Under the pieces are notes generated by a model. That model saw nothing but the letters and a program-made list of their open reading frames with translations, made no database searches and had not been told where the DNA came from. This document shows positions 1 to 8,292 of a stretch of DNA of 64,000 nucleotides, piece after piece. The number at the start of each line of letters is the position of its first letter. Position 1 is the stretch's first letter. Source of the stretch: Mesostigma viride (lineage: Eukaryota > Streptophyta > Mesostigmatophyceae > Mesostigmatales > Mesostigmataceae); the NCBI GenBank assembly GCA_009746045.1, contig RPFO01000103.1:2258565-2322564 (forward strand), written 5' to 3'. The position numbers were made by a program, and so were the translations under genes.

Positions 1-79
1 TACTGGAGAGCACCGTGCTGCCCGCGACCCTGCGCAGCTACCATCGCGCAGTGATCGCGTACCTTCTTTGGGCTGAGCC
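1..79 (+). pseudogene. Family B ORF2 fragment (start of the YR domain)
   Basis: In frame it reads LLESTVLPATLRSYHRAVIA and continues to AEP, the first part of the recombinase moiety just after the 2A peptide in family B. It is cut exactly after the codons for AEP by the A element that begins at position 80. The same 79 bases are found in reverse complement at 59387-59465 next to the other gag-less A copy. The rest of this B copy lies outside the window to the left. Confidence 0.85.
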
Positions 80-588
80 TGATTGATCTTACGATCGGGA
101 TTCCCTGATTTTGCCTGGGGGAGCGGAGGGATGGAGGTGCGCCGCTACCTTGGAGGCGCTACACCATTGCCCAGTGGTGCAAGTCGACATGCGGGAGCCA
201 AACGGGGTGGCCACGCCCTCTCTGGAGGGTCTGACAGCCTTGGATGGGCCTCAGATGTAGTTCGAACTAGTTCAAAGTTAGTACAGGTAGTACAAACTAG
301 TTCAAACGAGTTCAATCTACTTCAACTAGTATCCAGGGACCCTCAAGATATGCCAGGTGGTTGCTGAACGGTTCTGGCATGACAGAACATGTGTGACATC
401 ATAAAAATGTAGTACAATGTTGAAAAAAGTAGTATCAGGGTCCTAGATCTAGTACAGTAGTATTCTGAGGTCATTCTTACATGGAGCGCCGCGCCAGCGG
501 GGCGCCGCACTTGCGTGTGTCACGGATGCAACGTTGATGCGATGTATTTCAAGGTGGTGATGGCTGCCAAGCCAGCTGATCAGTTTTC
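80..588 (+). repeat. A1 repeat of family A copy 1
   Basis: 509 bp, the same length as A2 at 4095-4603. It starts TGATTGATCTTACGATCG and ends GATCAGTTTTC. Around 257-330 it holds an array of AGTTCAAA and GTAGTACAA motifs that is shared with families B and C. Confidence 0.9.
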
Positions 589-589
589 T

Positions 590-727
590 GGGTCAAGTGG
601 AAGCGGCGGCCAGGGACTGCCAAAAAATATTTTATGTCTCTCTGTCTACTAAGTCCGGTCGGCTTCAACATATAGTGTAATAAACAAGTTCTGGTGCCCT
701 TCAAAAAAAAAAAAAAAAAAAAAAAAA
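590..727 (+). other. Captured polyadenylated 3' end (B repeat piece + A25)
   Basis: 113 bp of B repeat from GGGTCAAGTGG to GGTGCCCTTC, followed by 25 A (703-727). AATAAA is at 679-684, so the tail starts 18 nt downstream of the signal, the normal spacing for eukaryotic 3' end formation. The rest of the B repeat (about 33 bp) is missing and the tail joins directly to ORF2. The G-rich A2/B2 spacer is also absent at 588/590. This looks like a processed RNA end that became internal, probably by template switching in reverse transcription (inference). Confidence 0.85.
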
Positions 728-752
728 GGGTGTGCTCCCGCTGCCAGTGAAG

Positions 753-3700
753 ATGGTCCCCCCGCTCGACCGCAGCCGCCTGCGATCCAACCGCAGGCTG
801 CAGCGCGCTCTGCGTGCCAGAGCAAGGCTGCGGTGTCAAGAGCGGGCCACAAGGGGCCTGAACTGGCTGTGGGGCAGGACCCGGGAACGGTCCGGTGGAC
901 CGGCGGTGCAGCAGCAGGCTATTACTGCGAGCCCCTGCACCGTCGCCCAAAGGGCCGCCCTACAAGGGATGGAGGATGCTGCCCGCGTCTACAACCGCCG
1001 GCTTACCGCCGTAGCGGAGGCGACAGACACGGGGGACGCAGAGCCCGCGCCATACGGGCCGGGCGGTCAATACGAAATTATTGACCCGGAGAGGCTGGCA
1101 CTGCCAAAAGGAGGAGCTGCAGGTAGTGTCAAGCTGCTGGACTGCCTGCCGGAGGCATGGCAGAGGACGTATGAGGACATAAACAACATTCTACAAAGAT
1201 GCGACGCGGAGGCGGGGGCGTGGATGCGGCGGGGCCGGGTGTCTCATGGTTGTGCAAGCGATGCGGCGTACGCACGACTGAGCATCAGGCTGGCGGAGAC
1301 GCGGATGATCGAGTACAGTGAGGAGGCGCCCCCTGTGGTGAACGGCTGTTTTGCCGTCCCCAAGAAAGACCCCGGGGTTGTGGAGCCCAGCGAACGACGG
1401 CAGCGGTTTATAGGGAATATGGTGCCGTGCAACCGGCGCTTCCTCAAGCCGCCTACCTGTTACCTGCCTAACTTGGGCGAGGTCGCTGAGCTGAGTGTGG
1501 GGGCGCCATGCTATTCGGGCAAGACAGACCTTGACACCTACTATTACCGGTTCGAGGTACCTGAGAGCTGGCGCCCCTATTTCTCGCTGCCCCCCGTGTG
1601 GTCCGATGAGGTCGGCCAGCTGGGACGACGGCGAAAGTTGTACCCCAGGTTCCGGGTCCTTGTCATGGGCTGGAGCCACTCGGTGGTCCTTGCACAGGTT
1701 GCCCACCTGCACTGTCTCTACGGGGCGGGGGTGCTCGATGCCAAGAGAGGGCTGTCATATCCCATGCACTTGATGGGGGTGCGCACAGTGCGCGGGGATG
1801 GCATGGACCGGCTGGAGTTGGTGGAGAGCGCAGCCAGTGCAGCGTGGCGGCTGCTGCCGGAGGATCCCCCACATCCCGCTCAGCTGGTCATGATCGATGA
1901 TCTGGGGGTCACCCATGGGCGGAGCGCGGAGGAGACCAACGCCGTGCTCACCAAGGCGTGCGAGGAGAGCTACGGTCCCAAGGGGTTGGTGGTCAACGAG
2001 AAGAAGGTGGAGAGAGCTGAGGAGGGGCGCCCGGTGGAAATCTTGGGGATTGAGTTCTGCCAGGACGGGTCCATGCGGCCGAGCGCGGCCCGGATGGCGG
2101 CCTTGGTGCGCGACACGCAGGCAATGCTGGGGCGTGGACGGGCCACTTACCACCAACTGGCCTCGTTGCTGGGACGGTGGGTGTGGGTCCACTTGCTGCG
2201 TCGGGGTCTACTGTCCATCTGGTTTCACGCCTACCGCTTGCTGCAGCAAGTCCTGGTGCACAAGCGGGGCTGGAGCTATCGGCTGTGGGGTAGTGTAAGG
2301 GAAGAGCTCCAGGCTGCAATGGACTTGGCCCCGCTGGTGCATGCGCAGCGCGACCAGCCCCTGAGCTGCACCGTGGTGGCCACTGATGCGTCAACCCACG
2401 GTTCTGGGGTGGTGTACAGCCGGTGGGAGGCGCCTGCGGTGCGTGGCCTGTCCAACTGTCGGGAGCGGAAGGGCTGGAAGACGCTCTGTGTGGACTCTGA
2501 GACGGCCAGCGTGGAGCGCACAGGGGAGATTGAGCACCGAGCCATGGCAGCGGCGCAGTGGAGGACCGCTCTTGCCCACCGGTGGCTCGATCCCTCGGCC
2601 CACATCAACGAGAAGGAGATTCGTGCGGCTGTGCAAGGGATCGAGTGGGGCCTGCGCTCACAGGTTCACTGGCAGCAACGTCACGTGCGGCTGGTGGACA
2701 ATTCGGCAGTTGTCGGTGCGCTCGTCAAAGGGCGTTCGTCGTCCTACCGGCTGAACGCCTGGTGCCGCCGGGCGATCGCGCTAGGGCTGGCCAGCAACAC
2801 CCGCTACCACTGGGTGTATGTGAGGTCGGAGCGCAACCCGGCCGACGCGCCCAGTCGTGGTCGATGGGTGCGCAACCTCACTGCGGATGGCGACGTGGAG
2901 AGCAATCCGGGGCCACATGGGCGGCAGGAATTGCTGGAGGCCACTGTGCAGCCCAGCACGCTAGCTGCATATCACCGAGCGCTGAGGGCGTACGTGGAGT
3001 ATGGTCAACCCCTCGCTCCCGTGGCCAAGACGGAGGCGGAAGGCGTCTTTTGTGAGTGGCTGGTCAGCGTGTATGAGGAAGGGGGAAGCCGGACCATGGT
3101 TGTGCGCGCATTATGCGGGCTGCAGCTGTACTTCCCCAACGAGATTAAGGGGTGGTACGAGGCGCGTCGCTTGCTGGCCGGCTGGGCGCGACGAGTTCCC
3201 GTGCAGAGCCCTCACCCCGTCCCGTGGCAGCTACTGTACCTCGTGGCAAACATTCTTCGTGCACAAGGCTCGATATTAGCTGCCTGCTGCTGCATCATTG
3301 TTTTTCAGCAATACTTGCGCATCGGAGAAGCGTTCAAGCTTCGCGTGGGGGACGTGGCTCTGCGCGGGGACTTCCGCCTGGGGCCCAGTAACCAGGGTGC
3401 GCTGCTGCTACGCGACCCCAAGACAGCCAAGGGCCAGGCCCAGGCAGTGGTGGTTGTTGAGCCCCTTTCACTCACGTTGCTTGGCGCCCTGTGTGCTGGG
3501 CGGGCGCACGAGGAGCTGCTCTTTGGCGCACTCAGCTACAGCCGTTTCTTGCGGCGGTGGCACGCCGCCTGGGACCTCCTTGGCTTGCGGGGGATGTTTT
3601 CACCCTACAGCATGCGCCACGGGGGGGCCACCCATGACTACCTGCGCGGGGTACCAATCGCGGACATCCAAAAGCGTGGCCGGTGGCGCCAGTTTTCGTC

Positions 3701-3881
3701 CGTGGACCATTACGTGGGGCTCCACCGCGCCCTGCAGGTGCGGGTGCCCCAGGTGGTGTGGGACCTCGCGGGCAGACTGCCCCCCGTGACTGGCGTCGTC
3801 ACTTTGGGCCATAGATTTCGGCCATACTTCGGTGAGGCGCACTCTAGCGGACACGCTAGGGCTTCACCAGCTGGAGGGTAA
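753..3881 (+). CDS. ORF2: reverse transcriptase - RNase H - 2A peptide - tyrosine recombinase
   Basis: The only uninterrupted ORF2 in the window (1042 aa from the first ATG; the frame stays open upstream to GTG 732 and into the A tract). An Arg-rich N-terminus leads to RT blocks with KTDLDTYYYRF and the catalytic MIDDLG (D382, D383). RNase H follows with TDAS (D545), an INEKE glutamate, VDNS and NPAD. A 2A motif GDVESNPGP lies at about residues 713-721 (nt 2889-2915); cleavage would release about 720 aa of RT/RNase H and a 322-aa recombinase. The YR has LRIGEA (R856), a PKTAKG lysine, SMRHGGA (R955), RGRW and a DHY tyrosine near 987, the DIRS-type set. No methyltransferase or protease domain seen. 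It lies in a copy without gag, so it could supply enzymes only in trans (inference). Confidence 0.93.
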   Translation: MVPPLDRSRLRSNRRLQRALRARARLRCQERATRGLNWLWGRTRERSGGPAVQQQAITASPCTVAQRAALQGMEDAARVYNRRLTAVAEATDTGDAEPAPYGPGGQYEIIDPERLALPKGGAAGSVKLLDCLPEAWQRTYEDINNILQRCDAEAGAWMRRGRVSHGCASDAAYARLSIRLAETRMIEYSEEAPPVVNGCFAVPKKDPGVVEPSERRQRFIGNMVPCNRRFLKPPTCYLPNLGEVAELSVGAPCYSGKTDLDTYYYRFEVPESWRPYFSLPPVWSDEVGQLGRRRKLYPRFRVLVMGWSHSVVLAQVAHLHCLYGAGVLDAKRGLSYPMHLMGVRTVRGDGMDRLELVESAASAAWRLLPEDPPHPAQLVMIDDLGVTHGRSAEETNAVLTKACEESYGPKGLVVNEKKVERAEEGRPVEILGIEFCQDGSMRPSAARMAALVRDTQAMLGRGRATYHQLASLLGRWVWVHLLRRGLLSIWFHAYRLLQQVLVHKRGWSYRLWGSVREELQAAMDLAPLVHAQRDQPLSCTVVATDASTHGSGVVYSRWEAPAVRGLSNCRERKGWKTLCVDSETASVERTGEIEHRAMAAAQWRTALAHRWLDPSAHINEKEIRAAVQGIEWGLRSQVHWQQRHVRLVDNSAVVGALVKGRSSSYRLNAWCRRAIALGLASNTRYHWVYVRSERNPADAPSRGRWVRNLTADGDVESNPGPHGRQELLEATVQPSTLAAYHRALRAYVEYGQPLAPVAKTEAEGVFCEWLVSVYEEGGSRTMVVRALCGLQLYFPNEIKGWYEARRLLAGWARRVPVQSPHPVPWQLLYLVANILRAQGSILAACCCIIVFQQYLRIGEAFKLRVGDVALRGDFRLGPSNQGALLLRDPKTAKGQAQAVVVVEPLSLTLLGALCAGRAHEELLFGALSYSRFLRRWHAAWDLLGLRGMFSPYSMRHGGATHDYLRGVPIADIQKRGRWRQFSSVDHYVGLHRALQVRVPQVVWDLAGRLPPVTGVVTLGHRFRPYFGEAHSSGHARASPAGG
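3844..3859 (+). other. Covarying hairpin, family A copy 1
   Basis: CTAGCG GACA CGCTAG: a 6-bp stem with a 4-nt loop, preceded by GGCGCACT. Related hairpins with compensatory changes occur at the same place in families B and C. In A it overlaps the last codons of ORF2. Equivalent sites in the other A copies: 15733-15748, 27432-27447, 48402-48417 and 55666-55681. Confidence 0.7.
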
Positions 3882-3948
3882 GGATGTGCCCTCCCATGGC
3901 TCCTGACGCGGTTTCCAGATGTACGGCCTGCGGCCAGGTTGGAGATGC

Positions 3949-4783
3949 GGGTCAAGTGGAAGCGGCGGCCAGGGACTGCCAAAAAATATTTTATGTCTCT
4001 CTGTCTACTAAGTCCGGTCGGCTTCAACATATAGTGTAATAAACAAGTTCTGGTGCCCTTCAACCAGAAGTGGACCTAGGCAATGCACAGTGGATGATTG
4101 ATCTTACGATCGGGATTCCCTGATTTTGCCTGGGGGAGCGGAGGGATGGAGGTGCGCCGCTACCTTGGAGGCGCTACACCGTTGCCCAGTGGTGCAAGTC
4201 GACATGCGGGAGCCAAACGGGGTGGCCACGCCCTCTCTGGAGGGTCTGACAGCCTTGGATGGGCCTCAGATGTAGTTCGAACTAGTTCAAAGTTAGTACA
4301 GGTAGTACAAACTAGTTCAAACGAGTTCAATCTACTTCAACTAGTATCCAGGGACCCTCAAGATATGCCAGGTGGTTGCTGAACGGTTCTGGCATGACAG
4401 AACATGTGTGACATCATAAAAATGTAGTACAATGTTGAAAAAAGTAGTATCAGGGTCCTAGATCTAGTACAGTAGTATTCTGAGGTCATTCTTACATGGA
4501 GCGCCGCGCCAGCGGGGCGCCGCACTTGCGTGTGTCACGGATGCAACGTTGATGCGATGTATTTCAAGGTGGTGATGGCTGCCAAGCCAGCTGATCAGTT
4601 TTCCCCACCCACCCACCCTTTTCTGTTTTGTCTTGGGGGGTCAAGTGGAAGCGGCGGCCAGGGACTGCCAAAAAATATTTTATGTCTCTCTGTCTACTAA
4701 GTCCGGTCGGCTTCAACATATAGTGTAATAAACAAGTTCTGGTGCCCTTCAACCAGAAGTGGACCTAGGCAATGCACAGTGGA
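3949..4783 (+). repeat. B1-A2-B2 split direct repeat block of family A copy 1
   Basis: B1 3949-4094 (146 bp) abuts A2 4095-4603 (509 bp) with no spacer. A2 and B2 (4638-4783, 146 bp) are separated by a C-rich spacer starting CCCCACCCACCCACCC (4603-4618). A2 repeats 80-588 and B2 repeats B1. B1 and B2 each contain an AATAAA polyadenylation signal. Confidence 0.9.
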
Positions 4784-5200
4784 TTTCATATTGCCCGTCG
4801 GGCCCATAGGGCCCAGACTCAACGTCATGCACCAGGTCCTCTGCCGCTACGGCTCTCAGCCGGCGCTCATGGACCTGGGCGGCAATCTCCAGCCCTTGTA
4901 GGGCCGCCTGCTGGGGAGCGCTGCAGGGAGCCGTTGCCGTCGCCCCGCTAGTGCCGCGCCCTGGGGGCCCGCCGGCAGGCGTGGCCATTGCTGGCCCCGC
5001 CCCACACCCGGCCGCCCCCACAGGCGGTTCCCGTGTCCCCCCCCACATCCAATTCAGGCCTTCCACGAGCCGGACCATGAGCAGCAAGCGTGCCCGCCGC
5101 CGCGTGGCTCGCTGCAGCCTGCGTCGTGAGCGCAGGCGGGACCGGTTGAGGGGCTGGACGGCCGGAACTGGGAGGGGGAACACGCCGCGCCCCCTCACTT
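4784..5200 (-). pseudogene. Family B ORF2, N-terminal fragment
   Basis: Reads RGRGVFPLPVPAVQPLNRSR, then ALQGLEIAAQVHERRLRAVA and YGPDGQYEI before running into the A element at 4783. It matches the Arg-rich N-terminus ahead of the RT domain in the other B copies. RT, RNase H and YR are absent. Confidence 0.8.
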
Positions 5201-6368
5201 CTGCTTGTTGCTGGCGGAGGAGGAGGCCACCGCCCCCCCATCCACCTTGGCCAGCACCGCCGCGCTGACCCGCGCGTCGTGCTCCTTTTTGGCGGCCTTG
5301 AGAGCCCGTCGCGCCGCCCTCGTCCGCTGGCTGCCGCTCTCCACCACCGGCAGCACGAAGGCGGCCTGGGCGACCCACGCGCCCTGGCCCCGCTCGCTCT
5401 CCACCACCATGAGTGACTCCACGATGCGTGCAAAGTACTCCATGCACGCGAGCTCGGTCACCGCCGTGACTCCCAGCTCCTTCACCGCCACGTCCAGGGC
5501 GTGGCACAGGTTGACCGCGATGTCCATGCGCTCGCGACTCTGCCACCCGCTGGTCTGGCCTGGCCCACGGATGAACATGGGCTTCAGGCCCTCCAGCCGG
5601 GCCCGCAGACTGCCCCCGTACCGGTCCTTGGCCGTTTGCAGGTACTCGGGCAGCACCCGCAGCTTGTACCGGTAGTCCTCCACCTCCCAAGGGATGCTGG
5701 TGGCAGTCCCCGGCAGGGCGACCCCCTTGGTCATGGGCACAGCCAACACCTGGCCGCTCGCTGGGTCGGCGCGACCCGGTAGGCGGTCCCTGCGGCGCCG
5801 GCTGCTGCTGCGCCGGCCCGAGTCGCTGCTGCTGTCGCTGCTGCTGCTGCCGCCGCTGCTGCTGCTGCTGCTGCTGCAACGGCACGTGCGATGGCGGCAC
5901 TTGGGACACTTGGCCGTCTTGGCTCGCGCCGGTGCTGGGGCCACTGGTTTGGCGCCGGGCAGGATTGTCCCACCCCCCCGCGCCCCTTGCTGGGCCGCTG
6001 GGTGTGAGCTGTGCAAGGCATACCCCTCTGCAGGCTCCTCGTCCCCCGCCACGGACGCGGGGGCCGTCACCCATCCCCCCTGGCCGCCCCGGGGCTCTTC
6101 CCCAGTGCTTGGGCCTCCAGCCCCCGGCCACCCGGCTCCCCAGTACCCCGGAGGGGGAGCAGGCACCCAGTAACCGCCCCCTGGCACTGCTCCTTCCCCT
6201 GCCCCACTGGTGTACCCCCATGGAGGGGCTACCCCCGTGGCGTGCAGGCCACCAGCCCACAGTGGGGCTATCCCAGGATGGGTTTGAGGGGTGTGCCCAC
6301 CCGGCACTCGCAGTGCAGGGCCCAATGGGGGGTGCCCTCCTCCCTGCAAGCCGGCAGGCCCCCCCCCC
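5195..6368 (-). pseudogene. Family B Gag-like ORF1, C-terminal two thirds
   Basis: Gly/Pro-rich region, then AKCPKCRHRTCRC followed by a Ser tract and RRSSSRRRRDR, then the conserved C-terminal module (LCHALDVAVKELG ... TELACMEYFARIVES) ending NKQK and stop. The Cys/His cluster CxxCxHxxCxC resembles a small metal-binding knuckle but is not the classical CX2CX4HX4C. The N-terminus is lost to the deletion at 6368. It matches the gag at 37456-39370. Confidence 0.75.
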
Positions 6369-6841
6369 AACTGATAAAACATGCGCCGCCATGTCTTCCT
6401 CAATAAATTGGCTGCATTGCATGCGCACGGTGACGGATGCAAGTCCGGTACAGTACTGGCGCGGCGCCCAGGTGCCACTGAACAGTTGTACTACAAAGAA
6501 CCCACTTGTACTGATTCTTTCGACATTGTACTACGTTTAGTCACTGTCTACTTCAACCCAGGTGGTCATACCACCTCCTAGGCAGGTTGTGCTACACCTG
6601 AACGAATCTTTACTAGCCTGAGCTAGTTTGAACTAGTTTGAAGTAGATTGTACTACCCTGTAGTACCACTGAAGTACTTTGAACTACACCCAAGTACTTG
6701 GAAGCAGTCCAGAGGTCATTTGCAGGGACTTTCACCCTTTCCAGGAGCATTTCTCGCAGATCAGCCATGAGGCAGCGGCACCGACTCGCACTCCGCTCCC
6801 GTTAGTCGCAAATCAGGGAGTCCAGATCGTAAGATCAACCA

Positions 6842-7155
6842 AACCAGCTGGTTCGGCGCTACTGCGCTCTGTCACTGGGTGGCGACATGCAGAGCCACTG
6901 GGTCTGGGTGGCTACCGACCACAACCCAGCTGACAAGGCCAGTCGGCGTGGCGCTTGGATTCCTGACTTGACCCGGTGTGGTGACGTGCATCCCAACCCT
7001 GGGCCTGAGGGGGCGCGACGCCCTCGGGACTTGGCACTTTTGGAGGGCACAGTCAACCCTGTGTCTATACCTTGCCAGCGTACCGGCGGGCGGCGGCTGT
7101 CTACGTGGCGTGGGCGCCACCTGGCCCTGTCGACCCAGCTGACGCGGAAGCCATT
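6842..7155 (+). pseudogene. Family D ORF2 fragment: end of RNase H, 2A-like motif, start of YR
   Basis: Reads HWVWVATDHNPADKASRRGA, then the 2A-like GDVHPNPGP at 6980-7006, then ALLEGTVNP. After a 1-2 base frameshift near 7065 it continues PAYRRAAAVYVAW ... DPADAEAI. These align block by block with family A (HWVYVRSERNPAD, GDVESNPGP, LLEATVQP, EGVFCEW) but are clearly diverged, so D is a separate, older lineage. Cut at 7155 by the B element; the frame resumes at 20039 with FCEW. Confidence 0.8.
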
Positions 7156-7987
7156 TCCTCTGTGCATGCTTTCAGGTTCACTTTGTTTGAGAAGGCACCA
7201 GAACTTGTTTATTGCAAAATTATATGCTTAAGCCGCTTGCAGGCCTTGGTAGACCGAGAGACTGGCAAATTGTGCGCAAGTCCCAGGCGGCTGCCACCAT
7301 ATAACACCCCCAGAGACAACAAACAAACAAACAAACAAAAGAGGGTGGGTGGGTGGGGAAAACTGATAAAGCATGCGCCGCCATGTCTTCCTCAATAAAT
7401 TGGCTGCATTGCATGCGCACGGTGACGAATGCAAGTCCGGTACAGTACTGGCGCGGCGCCTAGGTGCCACTGACCAGTTGTACTACAAAGAACCCACTTG
7501 TACTGATTCTTTCGACATTGTACTACGTTTAGTCACTGTCTACTTCAACCCAGGTGGTCATACCACCTCCTAGGCAGGTTGTGCTACACCTGAACGAATC
7601 TTTACTAGCCTGAGCTAGTTTGAACTAGTTTGAAGTAGATTGTACTACCCTGTAGTACCAATGAAGTACTTTGAACTACATCCAAGTACTTGGAAACAGT
7701 CCAGAGGTCATTTGCAGGGACTTTCACCCTTTCCAGGAGCATTTCTCGCAGATCAGCCATGAGGCAGCGGCACCGACTCGCACTCCGCTCCCCTTAGTCG
7801 CAAATCAGGGAATCCAGATCGTAAGATCAACCATCCTCTGTGCATGCTTTCAGGTTCACTTTGTTTGAGAAGGCACCAGAACTTGTTTATTGCAAAATTA
7901 TATGCTTAAGCCGCTTGCAGGCCTTGGTAGACCGAGAGACTGGCAAATTGTGCGCAAGTCCCAGGCGGCTGCCACCATATAACACCC
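7156..7987 (-). repeat. B2-A2-B1 split direct repeat block of family B copy I
   Basis: B2 7156-7309 and B1 7834-7987 are both 154 bp; A2 7358-7833 is 476 bp, equal to A1 19563-20038. The B2/A2 spacer ends in GGGTGGGTGGGTGGGG (7343-7358); A2 and B1 abut directly at 7833/7834. Each B repeat carries AATAAACAAGTTCTGGTGCC in sense, the same 20 nt as in family A. Confidence 0.92.
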
Positions 7988-8044
7988 GCATCTCCAACCT
8001 GGCCGTCCCCGGCCGCATCTGGAGTGGTTGTAGAGGGGGAAGCC

Positions 8045-8233
8045 CTAGCGTGGCTGCTAGAGTGCGCCTCCCCTGCACCTGTTAACGCAGGTACCCGCAG
8101 AGCCCTAGTGTATCCACTAGAGTGCGCCCCGCCGGCTCTGTCCAAGGCAGGATACGGTCGAAGGTTAGCCAAACTGGAAATCAGGATGATGGCGCGACGC
8201 CCAAAACCAGCAGGGCCCCAGCGTGTCCACTGG
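8045..8233 (-). other. Three covarying hairpins in the 3' region of family B copy I
   Basis: On the + strand: CTAGCGTGGCTGCTAG (8045-8060), CTAGTGTATCCACTAG (8105-8120) and CCAGCGTGTCCACTGG (8218-8233), each followed by AGTGCGCC. Stem bases change in pairs between copies. They lie between the ORF2 stop and B1, so in the 3' untranslated part of the transcript. Confidence 0.7.
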
Positions 8234-8292
8234 AGTGCGCCCTGCCGACTCCTCCAACGGAGCTGCATCGTTTTATACTGCGCCCCCCCGGC

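Larger units (their letters stand above)
80..4783 (+). mobile_element. Family A YR retrotransposon, copy 1 (gag-less, internal poly(A))
   Basis: Begins TGATTGATC and ends CACAGTGGA, the termini seen in the intact copies. Order: A1 80-588, a B-like piece 590-702 ending in 25 A (703-727), an open ORF2 753-3881, B1 3949-4094, A2 4095-4603, G-rich spacer, B2 4638-4783. Compared with copy 2, the leader and gag (the equivalent of 10871-12617) are replaced by the B-like piece plus A tail. Its 5' flank is family B on the + strand, but its 3' flank is family B on the - strand at a different site, so the two ends do not share one target. It is almost identical to the inverted copy 54742-59386: the length difference (4704 versus 4645) equals one 74-bp deletion and 15 extra T there. 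Confidence 0.9.
4784..6841 (-). mobile_element. Family B element fragment (A1, internally deleted gag, start of ORF2)
   Basis: A1 is at 6369-6841, ending at the B terminus (TGGTTGATC in sense). A deletion joins A1 at about 6368 directly to the middle of gag, removing the leader and gag N-terminus. The gag remainder and the first part of ORF2 follow down to 4784, where the element is cut at the end of an A element (...GTGGA|TTTCATATTG). The right side sits in family D (6842). The partner half beyond the A element is not adjacent; a different B site in opposite orientation lies at 1-79. Confidence 0.85.

Noticed and set aside
80-367. The 94-aa ORF beginning MILRSGFPDF, present in every A1 and A2 of family A
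   Set aside because: It starts on a non-ATG codon, recurs only because the A repeat recurs, and covers the motif array; no evidence of coding constraint.
4095-4783. Short solo element after each full A element (about 690 bp)
   Set aside because: It always follows B1 directly and its parts repeat A1 and B1 exactly, so it is the A2-B2 half of the same element and not a separate MITE or solo LTR.
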